From assembly GCF_024649945.1 (NCBI RefSeq), contig NZ_JANKMS010000012.1, positions 1-64,000 on the forward strand: a DNA stretch of 64,000 nt, read 5' to 3'. The notes below the pieces were generated by a model. It was not told the origin of the DNA, made no database searches, and saw nothing but the letters and a program-made list of their open reading frames with translations. Source of the stretch: Flavobacterium panacis (GTDB lineage: Bacteria; Bacteroidota; Bacteroidia; Flavobacteriales; Flavobacteriaceae). A program made the translations under genes and the position numbers. Of the stretch, positions 16,539 to 24,390 are shown piece by piece; within the stretch, counting starts at the first letter, position 1, and each line of letters opens with the position of its first letter.

Positions 16539-19500
16539 ATGAAAAAAAGTCTAAAATACATCGAAGGAAATTCAGATAAATTCTGGGAAATTGAAGTAAC
16601 AGGATCTAATTATACGGTAACTTACGGTAAGAACGGAACCTCTGGAACAACTCAAACTAAAAGCTTTGCTTCGGATGAAGAATGTCTGAAAATGGCAGAA
16701 AAAATTCTGGCAGAAAAAGTTAAAAAAGGCTATTCTGAATCTGGAGAAGTTGATGTTGTTTCAAAACCAAAGTCGGCTAAAAGTAAAAATGCCGATGAGA
16801 TAATTGAAGAATATGATGCCATCATAAAAGCAAAAAAAATTGAGTTATTGCTTCCTTTTCTAAAAGAAAAATCAAAAGGTAATGTTGAAGTTTTAAAAAA
16901 ACACGTAAAAAAGTCTAAACGTTATTGGATGACGTATACAGATTTGACAAAAGATCCAGGTTATGTAAAAAAAGACAAACATGATTACGGATGGGGAATG
17001 CGTGGCGATTTTCAGCAAAAAGAAATCATCACACTAAGCGCTATCGCATTATTTGATAAAACAGATATTAATTCGTGGGATGAAGTTCTTCAGTTATTAG
17101 ATGAAACAGATCATAAAAAATATGTTTTGGAAACGCTTCAGTGGGCAAAACCAAATTGGCTGGAAACTTTTATTCTAGAAAAAGTAAGAAGATCAGATTG
17201 GTTGAGTTTTAATTATCCTATTTTACGTCAGTTTGAAGACGAAGGAATGATACAATTCAATCCGGAGTTGTACGCTTTATGTCTGGCTAATACCAACGAA
17301 TGGCGTGCTAAAATGAAATCTAGAGCTTTTATTGCTAAGGTTTTAGAAGATAAAACAACGTATCAGAGAGATATTCCTGAGATGTTCAATTACGAAACCA
17401 TTCTTCACAATATTTCTTTTAGAGATAATGACAAACAAAGTCATGATGAGTTTAGTACTTGGGCGATTATCTACAAAGAATTACTAGATCAGAAAAAAAT
17501 GGATCGTGCTTTCTTTTTTGAAAACGCGATTCAGATTCAGACCAAAGAATGGAACAATAATATCAAATCGTTTTTTAGAAAAAGAATTGAAGAATTCAAT
17601 GCTACAGAAGACGAGTTGATTCCTTTTCAAGAAAATATATTTTCGCTTTTACACAATGCTTATCCGCCAATTACGAGTTACGGAATTGAATTGGTTAAGA
17701 AAATATATACACACCCGAAATTTAAAACCAAATCATTTTTAGAATGGCTGGAACCGATGATGATGCGAAGCGACTGCAAAGCTGGAATCAAAAACGTATT
17801 GCCAGTTTTAGAGAAAATAAGCAAAGCGAATTCGAAATTAAACAATCAAATTGCTGCAATCATTACAGACGTTTTTGTAATTGCTGATTTGACTTTACAA
17901 GAACGCGCGAGCAAAATCCTTGTAAAATTAGGTTCTCCAAAAGATAAAGCGCTAAAAGAAAAATTGTCTTCGTATGCGACTTTAATGCAGGGAAATATCA
18001 AATCAGGTTTAAGTCAGTTTATGGATGAAGATTCATTAGCTGTTGATGATGCTGGTTTTGAAGCTTATCAGTTCGAAACTAAAAAAGAATTATTATTGAC
18101 AGAAGAAGTTGAGTTGCCGAAAGATTGGAATGAGATTTTATTTCAATTTGGAAATTTCATTGGTTCAGAAGAAGTTTTAGATACCGAAATCTTGATGAAT
18201 ACTTATATTCAACAAAGAGATTTATTTCCAGATGATTATAGTAAACAATTACAGCCGTACGAAAAACAGCTGAACAAACATTATTTCGAAAGCGTTCATA
18301 AGAACTACATGAAATCGTTTTTGTCTCAGAAAATTGCGAATATCAACAGCAAATTTGATGCGAGAAACGGTCATTATTTAAAAATAAATACGCTGACTTT
18401 AATCAAACCTTTGTTAGAAAAAGTACAGCAGAAAATTGAATCCAAATCAAAACTACCAATGCTTTCTTTCCCGAGTCATAAACCATATTGGGTGGCTCCA
18501 AAAGTTTTGTTGGAAAGAGTAATTGCATATCAAAAAGCAAACGAAGAAATTGATAATCTGGATTTAGCGATTGCAATTGCCAGAATGCCAAGAGAAAATA
18601 CAGAAGAGGCAATTCCGTTATTAGCTCAAATTGAAGGCGAATTAAAATCGTTATTGTCATTTGCTTTAGGAGCAGAAGACAAACTGACGATCGATTCCAC
18701 ATCATTAGTTTCAAAAGTATTGGCAACATTGGGCAAAACGACCAAAGAAACTGGAAATCTATCTTTATGGGCGGTTGCAGCTAGAACTTTTTACCCAGAC
18801 AATACATTTGAAGAATTTGAAAGTACGTATTTAAAAGAAGTTCCATTTGTGGTTTCGCCTTTCCAAACCGAATTTTCATTTAAAGAAAAATGGAACGAAT
18901 GGAAAAACTATCAAACTGGAGCGAGAGAAAAATCTCCATCATGGTACGAGCTTCGTTTAGAATTACCACAATATATTAAAACACCAAATTATCTCTTATA
19001 CAGTCTTGATATTTACAAAAGATCAAACAGCTGGGATTACAATTTAAACTACGCTGGAAATACGTTTTACTGGCATAGTTTAACACCGCAAAACTCAGAT
19101 GCTTTGGCAATGACTTTGCTGAACAATTGTGTAATTCCAGACGGTTCAAAACCAGAATTAAGAGGTTTTATCGATGTAACAAATAGACCAGAATTTAGAT
19201 TCTCTGAAAACGTTTTGTTTCTATTTGCACTATGTTTCTTTCAAGAAAAGAAAGAACTACGTTTACTAGCATCGGAAACGTTAATTAATTTGATCGAAAG
19301 ACAAGTTATAGATATGGAGAAATTTGCCGAAAAAGCAGCCTTTACAGCGACAGGAAAATATGGTGCTTTTTCTAGATTAACTGACGGAATTATCGCTTTA
19401 AAAGATATTTCGCCTTTACACAACAGCGCATTACTTCTGTTTTTTAATACTTTCTTTGCTAATCTGGATGTACAAGAAAAACTGCCAACGAATTTTAAGA

Positions 19501-19631
19501 AAATGGTAGAAAATTATGTCGATGTTTTAATTAAAACGAATCAGAAACCATCAGAAAAAGCAATTGCCTTTTTCGAACAATGGAAAGATAATGCTTCGCT
19601 GAAATCGTTGATTAAGCAAATTTTAAAATAA
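16539..19631 (+). CDS. WGR domain protein
   Basis: A 1030-residue soluble protein. Residues 1-70 form a WGR domain: SLKYIEGNSDKFWEIEVTGS, then VTYGKNGTSGTTQTKSF, with GKNGT where the W-G-R motif usually lies. WGR domains bind nucleic-acid ends in PARPs and occur in bacterial MolR proteins. A lysine-rich linker and a long helical, HEAT-like body follow, ending near residue 1000. No catalytic motif could be seen. The start at 16539 gives the complete WGR domain. The SWIM gene begins 5 bp after the stop, so these two are certainly one operon. Confidence 0.82.
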   Translation: MKKSLKYIEGNSDKFWEIEVTGSNYTVTYGKNGTSGTTQTKSFASDEECLKMAEKILAEKVKKGYSESGEVDVVSKPKSAKSKNADEIIEEYDAIIKAKKIELLLPFLKEKSKGNVEVLKKHVKKSKRYWMTYTDLTKDPGYVKKDKHDYGWGMRGDFQQKEIITLSAIALFDKTDINSWDEVLQLLDETDHKKYVLETLQWAKPNWLETFILEKVRRSDWLSFNYPILRQFEDEGMIQFNPELYALCLANTNEWRAKMKSRAFIAKVLEDKTTYQRDIPEMFNYETILHNISFRDNDKQSHDEFSTWAIIYKELLDQKKMDRAFFFENAIQIQTKEWNNNIKSFFRKRIEEFNATEDELIPFQENIFSLLHNAYPPITSYGIELVKKIYTHPKFKTKSFLEWLEPMMMRSDCKAGIKNVLPVLEKISKANSKLNNQIAAIITDVFVIADLTLQERASKILVKLGSPKDKALKEKLSSYATLMQGNIKSGLSQFMDEDSLAVDDAGFEAYQFETKKELLLTEEVELPKDWNEILFQFGNFIGSEEVLDTEILMNTYIQQRDLFPDDYSKQLQPYEKQLNKHYFESVHKNYMKSFLSQKIANINSKFDARNGHYLKINTLTLIKPLLEKVQQKIESKSKLPMLSFPSHKPYWVAPKVLLERVIAYQKANEEIDNLDLAIAIARMPRENTEEAIPLLAQIEGELKSLLSFALGAEDKLTIDSTSLVSKVLATLGKTTKETGNLSLWAVAARTFYPDNTFEEFESTYLKEVPFVVSPFQTEFSFKEKWNEWKNYQTGAREKSPSWYELRLELPQYIKTPNYLLYSLDIYKRSNSWDYNLNYAGNTFYWHSLTPQNSDALAMTLLNNCVIPDGSKPELRGFIDVTNRPEFRFSENVLFLFALCFFQEKKELRLLASETLINLIERQVIDMEKFAEKAAFTATGKYGAFSRLTDGIIALKDISPLHNSALLLFFNTFFANLDVQEKLPTNFKKMVENYVDVLIKTNQKPSEKAIAFFEQWKDNASLKSLIKQILK

Positions 19632-19636
19632 AGAAA

Positions 19637-20965
19637 ATGACAGATTTAGAATATAATTATAAAGGAATTTCGACTTACAGCAAAACCAAAGGAATCAACA
19701 ATCTCGTTTTGGCGCATCAAACCGAAATTGAGGAAGTAAACAATATTCCGTGTTTTTTCTGGGGAAGTTTGACAGATCCTTATGTTACCGCAAAATGCTG
19801 GAGTACAATTGCAAAAGTGGTTCGTTCGAGTTTTGGACCGATTCCGCCAAGTCTTCGTGATCCAATTGTTTCTGCAGGCTCAGAGAGATTACGTTTTGAG
19901 GGATTTTCTTCTTGCAACGGAGTTTATGTCAGACTAGATATGAAACCAGAAGCAATCGACGGAGAGTTTATTGCCAGCGGAACAACTAATGTTGATTTCA
20001 ATGATCCAATGTTGAATGCTTTGAACGCCATTCAGAAAAATGAAAAAGTGACTTTAGCTGTTGGTCAGCAAGATGTTCAGGTAATTACGAGCAAAGCAAA
20101 AGTTGTAGAGAAAAAAGTGACTTTACCTATGCGTTGGATAAAAGGTCTAACCAGCGTTCAATTGTATCTTGCTGATATGGATTTGAAATTCGAATTGAAT
20201 AAAATTCAAACTATTCAATTATTTCAAAGTCTGCCAAAAGGAAGTGTAAAAGGTGATTTTTTTATAACCAAAAGAGCTGGAAAATTCATGTTTTCAACTT
20301 TGGCTACAGCCGATAGTGTACGAATAGGAGGCGTGCAAAGATTACGATTGTTAGAAGGAATTCTTTCTATAGTTGATAAAATCTTCGTTTATGAATCATC
20401 AGACAAACAAACGTGTTCGATTGTATGTGAATTTGGGAAAATGCAGTTGTTAATGGCGTTTTCTCCAGATTCATATCGCGGATTTTCAGGAGAAGGAAAT
20501 GTATTAGAAACCATGACAGAAAATCTTCCAATGGAATGGGTTTATGGTTTAAACAGTTTATTAAAGTCCAATGAAATGTTTGACCCAACGATGCTTTCTA
20601 TAGAAAATGATATCGACTTTGGAACAATGGACAACTTGACTTCTAATTTATCTTCAATGGGATTGTTAGGTTATGATTTAAGCGAAAAAGCACATTTTTA
20701 CAGACGTCTTCCGTTTAAAACAGAAAGAATACTTTCTTTAAATCCAAGACTTAAAAATGCCAAAAAGTTAATTGATAATGAAGAAGTAGAAATCACAGAA
20801 CGCAGAGCTGACTATATTGAAGCCAAAGTAAAAGGTTCGGGTGTGGTACATAAAGTGATAATTGACAACAATTCTCAGAAATGTACATGTGATTGGTTTA
20901 CGGCTTATCAAGGAAAAAGAGGAATCTGCAAGCATATTTTAGCAGTAAAAATGACTGTTTCGTAA
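19637..20965 (+). CDS. SWIM zinc-finger protein
   Basis: A 442-residue soluble protein ending in a SWIM-type zinc finger: CTCDWF near residue 415, then GICKHILAVKM near residue 430, giving C-x-C...C-x-H ligands. SWIM fingers bind DNA or protein in bacterial ATPase-linked complexes; E. coli YehQ is a family example and sits with MolR-type genes. The N-terminal 300 residues have no motif I can name. It starts 5 bp after the WGR gene. The MoxR ATPase and VWA protein that often accompany this set are not present in this window. Confidence 0.82.
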   Translation: MTDLEYNYKGISTYSKTKGINNLVLAHQTEIEEVNNIPCFFWGSLTDPYVTAKCWSTIAKVVRSSFGPIPPSLRDPIVSAGSERLRFEGFSSCNGVYVRLDMKPEAIDGEFIASGTTNVDFNDPMLNALNAIQKNEKVTLAVGQQDVQVITSKAKVVEKKVTLPMRWIKGLTSVQLYLADMDLKFELNKIQTIQLFQSLPKGSVKGDFFITKRAGKFMFSTLATADSVRIGGVQRLRLLEGILSIVDKIFVYESSDKQTCSIVCEFGKMQLLMAFSPDSYRGFSGEGNVLETMTENLPMEWVYGLNSLLKSNEMFDPTMLSIENDIDFGTMDNLTSNLSSMGLLGYDLSEKAHFYRRLPFKTERILSLNPRLKNAKKLIDNEEVEITERRADYIEAKVKGSGVVHKVIIDNNSQKCTCDWFTAYQGKRGICKHILAVKMTVS

Positions 20966-21004
20966 AAACTTAAAAATGTTAGTTTTTTAAAATTTTCTTA
21001 GGAT

Positions 21005-21037
21005 TTTGTTAAATTATGAAATAAAAGACTACATTTG
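21005..21037 (+). promoter_or_regulatory. strong predicted Bacteroidota promoter
   Basis: TTTG (21005-21008), a 21-base gap and TACATTTG (21030-21037) match the consensus exactly. The predicted start is near 21044, 23 bases before the small ORF at 21067. Confidence 0.75.
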
Positions 21038-21066
21038 TACCGTAATTAAAAAACAGAAAAATACAT

Positions 21067-21165
21067 ATGACACTTTCAATAGCAAAATATTTTGACCACT
21101 TAGCAGGATCATTTCCGGCTGAAGTATCAGGATGCAATATGTATTTTTATGAAATTAGAATGTAA
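21067..21165 (+). CDS. small ORF of 32 codons in its own transcription unit
   Basis: The ATG at 21067 opens a 32-codon ORF ending in TAA at 21165. The peptide starts MTLSIAKYFDHLAGSF and ends PAEVSGCNMYFYEIRM. It has no signal peptide or membrane segment. It is framed by a consensus promoter and a rho-independent terminator, so the RNA is very likely real. Whether the peptide or the RNA is the product cannot be told from the sequence. A second unit of the same design follows at 21506-21748, and both peptides have a Gly-Cys pair about ten residues from the end. Confidence 0.5.
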   Translation: MTLSIAKYFDHLAGSFPAEVSGCNMYFYEIRM

Positions 21166-21194
21166 TATTTAGAGTCAAACTCATCATAAAATAG

Positions 21195-21225
21195 AAAGCG
21201 TCCTCAAAGTAGGGCGCTTTTTTTG
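21195..21225 (+). terminator. intrinsic terminator
   Basis: AAAGCGTCCT (21195-21204) pairs with AGGGCGCTTT (21211-21220), one G-T pair, then a T run. Confidence 0.85.
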
Positions 21226-21410
21226 TTTTAAACTACTTTGACTTCGCTCAGTGTAAAAACAAAATAGGATAGGATTACAAGAAAAATGATAGAATATTGA
21301 ACCATAACTAAAAAAAAATCAAAAAAATAATTGACAAAATGTTTAATGATTAATCAAAATAGCGAAATATAATCTTGGTGAGTAACCCGATGAGCGACAG
21401 CCATTTGATA

Positions 21411-21456
21411 AAAAGAGAAATCTGCACTAGTATGCGGACAGGAATTTCTTTTCTTT
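21411..21456 (+). other. hairpin, possible ncRNA or terminator
   Basis: AAAGAGAAAT (21412-21421) can pair imperfectly with ATTTCTTTTCTTT (21444-21456), and CTGC/GCGG (21422-21425, 21434-21437) pair inside. It lies downstream of an unexplained G-rich stretch (21376-21402) between the two small transcription units. No ORF or convincing promoter was seen. Confidence 0.3.
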
Positions 21457-21505
21457 AACTTTTAGTATAACTAATTGATAATCAATAAAATAATTTTAAA
21501 AATGA

Positions 21506-21538
21506 TTTGGAAATATGATTTTTTCGACATTATCTTTG
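21506..21538 (+). promoter_or_regulatory. strong predicted Bacteroidota promoter
   Basis: TTTG (21506-21509), 21 bases and TATCTTTG (21531-21538) match the consensus exactly. The start would be near 21545. Confidence 0.72.
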
Positions 21539-21603
21539 CCAAACAAAATCTCAACAAAGATTTTCAAATAAAAACGATTTTAAAATATAATACAGCATAT
21601 AAA

Positions 21604-21696
21604 ATGAAATTCAATTTCGCATATAGAATAGAATCACAACTTCCGAGCCTAGATCTTGGATGTCTAAAAATACAGGTGCATGAACATGGACAATAG
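21604..21696 (+). CDS. small ORF of 30 codons in its own transcription unit
   Basis: The ATG at 21604 opens a 30-codon ORF: the peptide starts MKFNFAYRIESQLPS and ends LDLGCLKIQVHEHGQ. A consensus promoter lies 66 bp upstream and a strong terminator 26 bp downstream. A longer in-frame reading from 21475 would start upstream of the predicted transcription start and is less likely. It has the same layout as the unit at 21005-21225, with P-x(4)-GC in the second half of both peptides, but nucleotide similarity is low. The function is unknown. Confidence 0.5.
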   Translation: MKFNFAYRIESQLPSLDLGCLKIQVHEHGQ

Positions 21697-21721
21697 GATA
21701 CGTATATCTTATAAATTCTGC

Positions 21722-21748
21722 AAGCACCTTTAATCGGGTGCTTTTTTT
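21722..21748 (+). terminator. intrinsic terminator
   Basis: AAGCACC (21722-21728) pairs with GGTGCTT (21737-21743), followed by a run of T. Confidence 0.85.
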
Positions 21749-21764
21749 ATGTCTTTTTTTAAAG

Positions 21765-21941
21765 TTTTTTTGCCACAAAGGCACGAAGGCACAGAGAAAT
21801 TTAAAGGAAAATCAAAATTCTCGCAAAGACACAAAGAAATAAAGAAAACAAAAAACTTAGCGACTCTGCGACTTTGCGAGAGATTCTGAAAAAACATATA
21901 AGAAAAAAACTTAGAGTCTTAGCGCCTTAGTGGCAAAAAAA
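21765..21941. repeat. large nested palindromic repeat
   Basis: The unit starts TTTTTTTGCCACAAAGGCAC and ends CGCCTTAGTGGCAAAAAAA, so its ends are inverted; inside, CTCGCAAAGA and ACTTTGCGAG are inverted too. It is a full-length example of the GCCAC/GTGGC family. It ends 14 bp before the first tRNA-like gene. Confidence 0.75.
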
Positions 21942-21954
21942 GATGGAAAAAAAA

Positions 21955-22026
21955 CTGGGAAGATAACGGAGGTTGTTTACCCGCCTTGGACGCGGGAGGT
22001 CGCAGGTTCGAATCCTGCTTCCCAGA
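21955..22026 (+). tRNA. unusual tRNA-Pro(TGG)-like gene
   Basis: A 72-nt cloverleaf: acceptor CTGGGAA (21955-21961) pairs with TTCCCAG (22019-22025), discriminator A. The anticodon arm is CCCGC-CTTGGAC-GCGGG (anticodon TGG), the variable loop is 5 nt and the T arm is GCAGG-TTCGAAT-CCTGC. C1-G72 and A73 fit proline identity. The D arm has only three good pairs. By alignment, position 8 is G instead of U and position 14 is G instead of A, which breaks a nearly universal tertiary pair. No 3' CCA is encoded. It resembles the next gene more than a standard tRNA-Pro. It may be a repair target, a decoy or a variant tRNA. Confidence 0.7.
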
Positions 22027-22033
22027 CAATAAA

Positions 22034-22105
22034 ATGAGAAGAGAACGATGGTCGTTCGTCCGCCTTATATGCGGGAGGTTACAGGTTCGATTCCTGTTTC
22101 TCATT
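22034..22105 (+). tRNA. unusual tRNA-Ile(TAT)-like gene
   Basis: It lies 7 bp after the preceding gene and is also 72 nt. Acceptor ATGAGAA (22034-22040) pairs with TTCTCAT (22098-22104). The D arm is GAAC-GATGGTC-GTTC, the anticodon arm TCCGC-CTTATAT-GCGGG (anticodon TAT) and the T arm ACAGG-TTCGATT-CCTGT. As in its neighbour, positions 8 and 14 are G. Bacteria normally read AUA with a modified CAT-anticodon tRNA, so TAT is unexpected. The RNA ligase gene follows 140 bp downstream. Confidence 0.7.
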
Positions 22106-22119
22106 AAGAGATATTTGTT

Positions 22120-22225
22120 TTGTCACGAAAGAGCAAAGAAATAAAAAGAGTAAAAACTTTGCGAGAGATTCAGACAAAGAAAAAAGAAAGAAAACTTTGT
22201 GTCTTTGAGCCTTTGTGGCAAAATG
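22120..22225. repeat. GTGGCAAAA family repeat before the RNA ligase gene
   Basis: TTTGTCACGAAAGAGCAAAG, ACTTTGCGAGAGATTC, ACTTTGTGTCTTTGAGCCTT and TGTGGCAAAATGG are words of the dispersed repeat; the unit ends about 20 bp before the RNA ligase start codon. Confidence 0.6.
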
Positions 22226-22245
22226 GCCAAAAAAAAGAAAAGAAA

Positions 22246-22815
22246 ATGAAAAAGATAAGCACATTATTCGCCAAAGATCCTAAAGATTTAGGTAGAGTGA
22301 TAGATAAAATTAATATCGAAAACAAATGGGTTTTTGATGGAGAAGCTGTTGCAACCAGAAAGTTTGATGGTACATCAGCAGCGATTATTAACGGAGAAAT
22401 ATTTAAAAGATTCGATGCCAAAAAAGGAAGAGTTATTCCGATAGGAGCAATTCCTTGTCAAGAAGCAGATCCAAAATCAGGACATCACCCGCACTGGTTA
22501 AAATGCGATCGTTCAAAATCGGAGGACAAACATTTCTTTGAAGGTTTTGATGGATTAGAAAACAAAGTTGACGGAACATACGAATTATGCGGACCTAAAG
22601 TACAAGGAAATCCTGAAAATTTCGAGAAGCATACATTGGTAAAACACGGAAGCGAAGTACTTGATTTTGTAAGTCTTGATTTTAAGGATTTAGAAATATT
22701 CTTATCAGAGAATGACATTGAAGGTATTGTTTTCCATCACATTTCAGATGAAAGAATGTGCAAATTAAGAAAATCAGATTTTGGTATTAAACGAATGAAA
22801 TTAGAATCTGTGTAA
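22246..22815 (+). CDS. ATP-dependent RNA ligase family protein
   Basis: A 189-residue nucleotidyltransferase-superfamily ligase, resembling the compact 'RNA ligase 1' (DUF5565-type) family. Motif I is ATRKFDGTS with the candidate AMP-accepting Lys39. Further motifs are GTYELCGPKVQGN near residue 108 (motif III region), IEGIVFHH near residue 163 (motif IV) and CKLRKSDFGIKR at the end (motif V lysines). These enzymes seal RNA ends through a covalent lysyl-AMP. It is minimal in size, so an end-binding partner may be needed. I chose ATG at 22246; the longer frame from 22120 translates the repeat. The ATP-grasp gene follows after 28 bp, and two tRNA-like genes precede it. Confidence 0.85.
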   Translation: MKKISTLFAKDPKDLGRVIDKINIENKWVFDGEAVATRKFDGTSAAIINGEIFKRFDAKKGRVIPIGAIPCQEADPKSGHHPHWLKCDRSKSEDKHFFEGFDGLENKVDGTYELCGPKVQGNPENFEKHTLVKHGSEVLDFVSLDFKDLEIFLSENDIEGIVFHHISDERMCKLRKSDFGIKRMKLESV

Positions 22816-22843
22816 AAAGTAAATAACGCTAAAAAGTAAAAAA

Positions 22844-23629
22844 ATGAAAGAATTATTCAACCGAATAGCCTTTGTTGGAATTGAACAAGAAGAGTATGAT
22901 GTTATAAAAGCCAATTATTCAGGACATATTATTTGGCATCAATCTATTCCTAAAATCGTAGTAAAAGACGAAGTGCTTTATATGGAAAAAGCCAATGGAG
23001 TTGGAATGCTTCCGGTTGATAAAGTAGTTTATTACGGAATTTACGATAATGATTTCGATTTTATTACTGGTTTAGCAATCTGGAGAGGTGACTGTTATCC
23101 GAATGCTGCAGCGATGATGGATTGCAGATTTAAGATTCCATGTCTGGTAAAAGCATTATTGCTTTCAAGATTTAGCGCACCTCGTGGATTTATAAGTGCA
23201 GGAGCTTCTGTAAATACTGCTAATGATACAGTTGCCAAATGGGGTAATTGGCATTGCGGCGAGAATAAACATCGTTTTACAGGAGAATGGGAAAGTGAAT
23301 TTACCGCTACTATTGAACCTTATTATGAAGGAGAAGCTGTTCGTATCATGATGATTGGAGACACGTATTGGCAGATTAAATTAGAAGGAGACGATTGGTT
23401 AAAATCTATTCATCCTGACAATGCAGGTTTTATGGTTGTTGATGAAGATTTGCTGGCTGATACCATTCATATCAAAGAAACTTTAAAGATGGATATGATT
23501 GGAAATGATTATATCATTGGAAAAGATGGTTCTAAATATTTATTAGAAGTAAATCACATTCCGAACATAACTCGATTTGATGAAGTAAGAGAAGCTTATT
23601 TATCGACCGTTATAGAATGGATTAACTAA
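22844..23629 (+). CDS. ATP-grasp family protein linked to RNA ligase
   Basis: A 261-residue protein I read as an ATP-grasp enzyme. The C-terminus has YLLEVNHIPNITRF, the E-x-N metal-binding signature that closes the ATP site, preceded by IKLEGDDWLKSI and GEAVRIMMIGDTYWQ as the core strands. The N-terminal half carries WRGDCYPNAAAMMDCRFKIP and FISAGASVNTANDTVAKWGN. ATP-grasp enzymes make carboxylate-amine or thioester bonds; the substrate here is unknown, possibly the RNA ligase, the SPFH protein, a tRNA-bound amino acid or a peptide. It is 28 bp behind the RNA ligase gene, clearly one operon. Confidence 0.7.
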   Translation: MKELFNRIAFVGIEQEEYDVIKANYSGHIIWHQSIPKIVVKDEVLYMEKANGVGMLPVDKVVYYGIYDNDFDFITGLAIWRGDCYPNAAAMMDCRFKIPCLVKALLLSRFSAPRGFISAGASVNTANDTVAKWGNWHCGENKHRFTGEWESEFTATIEPYYEGEAVRIMMIGDTYWQIKLEGDDWLKSIHPDNAGFMVVDEDLLADTIHIKETLKMDMIGNDYIIGKDGSKYLLEVNHIPNITRFDEVREAYLSTVIEWIN

Positions 23630-23635
23630 AAAAAT

Positions 23636-23662
23636 ATCCTGCGCAAAATAATTGCGCAGGAT
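23636..23662 (+). terminator. perfect hairpin after the ATP-grasp gene
   Basis: ATCCTGCGCAA (23636-23646) pairs perfectly with TTGCGCAGGAT (23652-23662). No T run follows (CATTTG), so termination is uncertain and it may be a processing signal. Confidence 0.55.
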
Positions 23663-23863
23663 CATTTGAATCTTTGTTCAAGAAATAAAAACGTTCTTTA
23701 ATAAAATGAAAAGACATCAAAGAAAACTTTGATTTACAATATCAAACAAGCCTTGTTGGGTGTTTCTGTATAGCACTATTGTAGAGGACTTTTCGCGAAA
23801 GCGTATTATGTTTTTCTATGCAGCTTGGTTTGGAGGTTTTGATGGTTTTCCAAAAAATTATCG

Positions 23864-23907
23864 CACAAGGGATCTAAGGGTTATGGGTTCGAATCCCATT
23901 CGCAGTA
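23864..23907 (+). ncRNA. tRNA-like 3' half
   Basis: A perfect T arm, ATGGG-TTCGAAT-CCCAT (23883-23899), is followed by TCGCAGTA, which looks like a 3' acceptor strand. I could not find a matching 5' acceptor strand, D arm or anticodon stem upstream at normal distance. It is either a tRNA remnant or a half-tRNA module. Confidence 0.5.
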
Positions 23908-23910
23908 ATG

Positions 23911-23970
23911 TGGTAGCTCAAATGGATAGAGCATTGGATGTGTTTTGCAGGTTCGAATCCTGCACCGAAC
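23911..23970 (+). ncRNA. tRNA-like sequence without anticodon stem
   Basis: A canonical D arm, TAGCTCAAATGGATAGAGC (23914-23932), is followed after only 14 nt by a perfect T arm, GCAGG-TTCGAAT-CCTGC (23947-23963). There is no room for a normal anticodon arm plus variable loop. The expected 5' acceptor does not pair with the following ACCGAAC; that strand instead complements the start of the next tRNA-like unit. Confidence 0.5.
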
Positions 23971-23973
23971 TCG

Positions 23974-24035
23974 TTTCGGTTGGACGAATTGGTAAGTCAA
24001 CGGGTCTCAAAAACCTGTCAACAGTAGAGACCATC
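23974..24035 (+). ncRNA. tRNA-Leu(CAA)-like 5' half
   Basis: TTTCGGT, then D arm GAC-GAATTGGTAA-GTC (23983-23998) and anticodon arm CGGGT-CTCAAAA-ACCTG (24001-24017, anticodon CAA). No T arm with TTCRA follows. TTCGGT (23975-23980) is the exact complement of ACCGAA (23964-23969) at the end of the preceding unit, so the two could share an acceptor stem in a permuted order. Confidence 0.5.
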
Positions 24036-24390
24036 ACTCTTAAAAAGATGACCATTAGAAAAAAACTGATTTGTCTTTGTCAGTGAAATTAGGATTTTAG
24101 AATCTGAAGTTTCACACTCTGATAAAGCCAGTGCAAATAGAAATGTGTTTTGAAAAGTTTGTTTTCTTTTTGATTTGATTGTTAAGAGAACTTGGGGATT
24201 CTCTCAATAAAATAGAATCAGAAACAATTCAAATAGACAAAGAACAAACTATTTGTCCGTTTTTCTTAGAGGAGAAAGGCAAAAAGGTTTTTTATTTAGA
24301 AGATTTATAGAAGAAAGATAAAAGAAGAAAGATAACAGAGGTTTACAAATTTCAAAACTTGAAACCTGAAACCTGAAACAAAATATAATT

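Noticed and set aside
23760..24086. 108-codon ORF across the tRNA-like string
   Set aside because: It reads through two T arms and a tRNA-Leu-like anticodon arm; the peptide resembles no protein and the RNA signals explain the sequence better.
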